This document shows, piece by piece, positions 42,821-45,885 of a stretch of DNA of 45,885 bases. The stretch's first letter is position 1. Every line of letters begins with the position of its first letter. The stretch lies in the NCBI RefSeq assembly GCF_016901995.1, contig NZ_JACJLE010000033.1, positions 1 to 45,885 of the forward strand. The letters are read 5' to 3'. A program made the translations under genes and the position numbers. Source of the DNA: Bacteroides caecigallinarum (GTDB taxonomy: Bacteria > Bacteroidota > Bacteroidia > Bacteroidales > Bacteroidaceae). The notes below the pieces were generated by a model. It was not told the DNA's origin and searched no databases. It was given only the letters and a program-made list of their open reading frames with translations.

Positions 42821-45800
42821 TGCTAACAAGAACAGCGCCATTTGTTCTTTATTGTCTTGCAAACCAGTTGTGAATTGCTTTCAAATCATTATCTTTGTGC
42901 TAACAAGAACAGCATAAGAATGTTTCATAATAGTAATTAACGGGTTGTGAATTGCTTTCAAATCATTATCTTTGTGCTAACAAGAACAGCCCAGAGCAGT
43001 AGGGCGCATGTACGAAGTATGTTGTGAATTGCTTTCAAATCATTATCTTTGTGCTAACAAGAACAGCAGCTGACTTCACTGACTTACCAATAGCTAGTTG
43101 TGAATTGCTTTCAAATCATTATCTTTGTGCTAACAAGAACAGCTCCTCTGTCTGGATGCTATCTTTCAATTTCGTTGTGAATTGCTTTCAAATCATTATC
43201 TTTGTGCTAACAAGAACAGCATTTATTAATCTTTAAAACCACATAACTAGTTGTGAATTGCTTTCAAATCATTATCTTTGTGCTAACAAGAACAGCTTAT
43301 GGATTGTGTCGTTTATTCACCGCTGGTTGTGAATTGCTTTCAAATCATTATCTTTGTGCTAACAAGAACAGCCTTGCGACTGCAAATGTTTATTAAGTAT
43401 GTGTTGTGAATTGCTTTCAAATCATTATCTTTGTGCTAACAAGAACAGCTACAAGTCTAATTATCATATTTTATCTATAGTTGTGAATTGCTTTCAAATC
43501 ATTATCTTTGTGCTAACAAGAACAGCAGGCGAGTAATACAGCACCTGCAAGAATATGTTGTGAATTGCTTTCAAATCATTATCTTTGTGCTAACAAGAAC
43601 AGCATTAAATGAACGGTTAAAACCGAAGCAATGTTGTGAATTGCTTTCAAATCATTATCTTTGTGCTAACAAGAACAGCTTAAAATAATATGCGTATATT
43701 TGCAGTGTGTTGTGAATTGCTTTCAAATCATTATCTTTGTGCTAACAAGAACAGCTCCAATCATAATACTGTGGAGCATAACCAGTTGTGAATTGCTTTC
43801 AAATCATTATCTTTGTGCTAACAAGAACAGCGTTGTATAGTCAAGCTGTGGTAAGACATGGTTGTGAATTGCTTTCAAATCATTATCTTTGTGCTAACAA
43901 GAACAGCCATTTAGAGCTTTCATTTTATACGTTGACGTTGTGAATTGCTTTCAAATCATTATCTTTGTGCTAACAAGAACAGCATATTGTTGCAATATAT
44001 GCATTATTTGTGAGTTGTGAATTGCTTTCAAATCATTATCTTTGTGCTAACAAGAACAGCGACAATGGTAGTTGTGCTGGATGCGTGCTGTTGTGAATTG
44101 CTTTCAAATCATTATCTTTGTGCTAACAAGAACAGCCGAGCCTGCCTCTGAATTATCCTCGCCGAGTTGTGAATTGCTTTCAAATCATTATCTTTGTGCT
44201 AACAAGAACAGCTTGGGGCAAAAAAAGAGGTCATTTTTCCCCGTTGTGAATTGCTTTCAAATCATTATCTTTGTGCTAACAAGAACAGCATCGTGAACGA
44301 AACAACTATTGATGGTTCGTTGTGAATTGCTTTCAAATCATTATCTTTGTGCTAACAAGAACAGCGACCACCAAGATAACGAGATTGACCAGATAGTTGT
44401 GAATTGCTTTCAAATCATTATCTTTGTGCTAACAAGAACAGCCTCATTCGCTCTCTAAAATACCATGCTTTTGTTGTGAATTGCTTTCAAATCATTATCT
44501 TTGTGCTAACAAGAACAGCTTTTTTTAAAAAGACTACGTAAACATTATGGTTGTGAATTGCTTTCAAATCATTATCTTTGTGCTAACAAGAACAGCCAAC
44601 CTTAGCTGTAAACTTAATTGCACGGCGTTGTGAATTGCTTTCAAATCATTATCTTTGTGCTAACAAGAACAGCTCGGCAAGGTCATAGGTACTTGTGTGG
44701 CTGGTTGTGAATTGCTTTCAAATCATTATCTTTGTGCTAACAAGAACAGCAGAAAGGTTAACCAAATTGCTACCATCGTTGTTGTGAATTGCTTTCAAAT
44801 CATTATCTTTGTGCTAACAAGAACAGCTCATATGCTTAGAAGTTTTGAAGAAACTTGGTTGTGAATTGCTTTCAAATCATTATCTTTGTGCTAACAAGAA
44901 CAGCGAAAACCAGAAAGAGAGAAATTACCACTTGTTGTGAATTGCTTTCAAATCATTATCTTTGTGCTAACAAGAACAGCTTACGGGGCAAACGTGCCGA
45001 AAGTCTGTTTGTTGTGAATTGCTTTCAAATCATTATCTTTGTGCTAACAAGAACAGCATAAGAATAATATTTATCTTCTGATATTAGTTGTGAATTGCTT
45101 TCAAATCATTATCTTTGTGCTAACAAGAACAGCCAAGAAGCTTACATGTGTTGTTAGTACGTTGTTGTGAATTGCTTTCAAATCATTATCTTTGTGCTAA
45201 CAAGAACAGCAATGAACTACAATACGGAAGATGAGAAATAGTTGTGAATTGCTTTCAAATCATTATCTTTGTGCTAACAAGAACAGCCCATAAGATTTAA
45301 TTTTTTGGGTAATACAGTTGTGAATTGCTTTCAAATCATTATCTTTGTGCTAACAAGAACAGCCGCTTTCGAATGTAAATTTGGCATTTGGAGGTTGTGA
45401 ATTGCTTTCAAATCATTATCTTTGTGCTAACAAGAACAGCAATATCTAACTCCTAATTCTTTTACTGCTGTTGTGAATTGCTTTCAAATCATTATCTTTG
45501 TGCTAACAAGAACAGCGCTGTAATGGAGCATTATAACAATTTATTTGTTGTGAATTGCTTTCAAATCATTATCTTTGTGCTAACAAGAACAGCAAAATAT
45601 AAAAGAAAAATTAAATACATTTGTTGTGAATTGCTTTCAAATCATTATCTTTGTGCTAACAAGAACAGCATGGCAAACATTATGCAACAGTTACAGCTTG
45701 TTGTGAATTGCTTTCAAATCATTATCTTTGTGCTAACAAGAACAGCAACCGCCACTCTCCTTAACACACAACTTAAGTTGTGAATTGCTTTCAAATCATT

Positions 45801-45885
45801 ATCTTTGTGCTAACAAGAACAGCGACATTGGTTGAAGTATCAGGATCACGTGTGTTGTGAATTGCTTTCAAATCATTATCTTTGT

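Larger units (their letters stand above)
42713..45885 (+). CRISPR. CRISPR array, 42 repeats of 47 nt, likely type II-C, continues beyond window
   Basis: The repeat is 47 nt, beginning GTTGTGAATTGC and ending ACAAGAACAGC. I count 42 repeats (the last cut at 32 nt by the edge) and 41 spacers, 25 of 30 nt and 16 of 29 nt. The first repeat (42713-42759) is degenerate with 6 mismatches (positions 1, 4, 6, 11, 15, 27); the second (42790-42836) has one change (A7 to G); all others look identical. Repeats of this length, with spacers near 30 nt and a GTTGTG start, are characteristic of type II-C (Cas9) loci in Bacteroidetes. Each repeat holds TTG (2-4), 19 bp, TATCTTTG (24-31), a full promoter reading toward the next spacer, so plus is the likely crRNA strand. 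No cas gene, leader or tracrRNA is seen in the window; they should lie to the right. I saw no duplicate spacers by eye. Confidence 0.97.

Noticed and set aside
43024..45783. Several 66-101 aa open frames across the CRISPR array with repeated 'CFQIIIFVLTRTA'-type sequence
   Set aside because: They are readings through the CRISPR repeat itself; the repeated peptide is the translated repeat and no gene is supported.

Overview
The window comes from a Bacteroidales chromosome (Bacteroides, Phocaeicola, Prevotella or a close relative). Two things point there. Many genes have upstream promoter boxes of the Bacteroidetes form TAnnTTTG, often with a TTG or TTTG about 19-20 bp further up. The gene content is also typical: a SusD-type-free glycan pair (GH43 plus CE1 esterase), DUF4286, DUF1847, DUF3298 and DUF4435 proteins, and a 47-nt CRISPR repeat of the Bacteroidetes type II-C kind. 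I cannot name the species.

Layout. 1-1105: 5' part of an AAA-ATPase-like/DUF1703 gene (minus), running off the left edge. 1106-1821: a 716-bp AT-rich gap ending in the promoter and palindromic operator of a di-iron Fe-S repair protein (RIC/ScdA). 2600-2879: a tandem tRNA-Lys(CUU) pair with its own promoter and terminator. 3021-3683: lipB. 3858-8992 (plus): DUF3298 lipoprotein, rsmG, an MBL-fold hydrolase and gcvP, closed by a terminator at about 9019. 9106-16098 (minus): a TetR regulator followed by a complete drug or small-molecule export operon (TolC-like, HlyD-like, two ATPases, two ABC-2 permeases). 16285-17952: fhs (minus), divergent from a Nim-like flavoprotein and a DAACS symporter. 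19702-22101 (minus): DUF4286, ruvC and a ModF-like double ATPase. 22251-28009 (plus): acyl-CoA synthetase, a CobW-type metallochaperone GTPase, tex and DUF1847. 28042-33505 (minus): a DEDDh exonuclease; a GH43/CE1 glycan pair; a flavin reductase behind a NUDIX-alcohol dehydrogenase fusion. 33590-40814 (minus): patatin, aldose-epimerase-like, sbcD, sbcC and a lipoprotein. 40992-42568 (minus): a two-gene AAA ATPase/DUF4435 module. 42713-45885: a CRISPR array that runs off the right edge.

The left 40 kb is mostly housekeeping: one-carbon metabolism (gcvP, fhs), rRNA and DNA maintenance (rsmG, ruvC, sbcCD, tex) and lipoylation (lipB, whose product modifies the glycine cleavage H protein that works with GcvP). 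The right 5 kb is a defence region. A PARIS-like ATPase/TOPRIM pair lies next to a CRISPR array of at least 42 repeats and 41 spacers. No cas gene or tracrRNA is visible in the window, so these should lie to the right. Each intact repeat contains a complete promoter-like sequence (TTG-N19-TATCTTTG) reading into the following spacer. This suggests that every spacer is transcribed from its own start, as known for Neisseria type II-C arrays.

Other points of note are the NUDIX-ADH gene fusion, a CRP/FNR-type palindrome centred near -41.5 of the RIC promoter, four TTTAAA boxes at exact 11-bp spacing inside the export operon, and small families of repeated filler sequence in the intergenic gaps.
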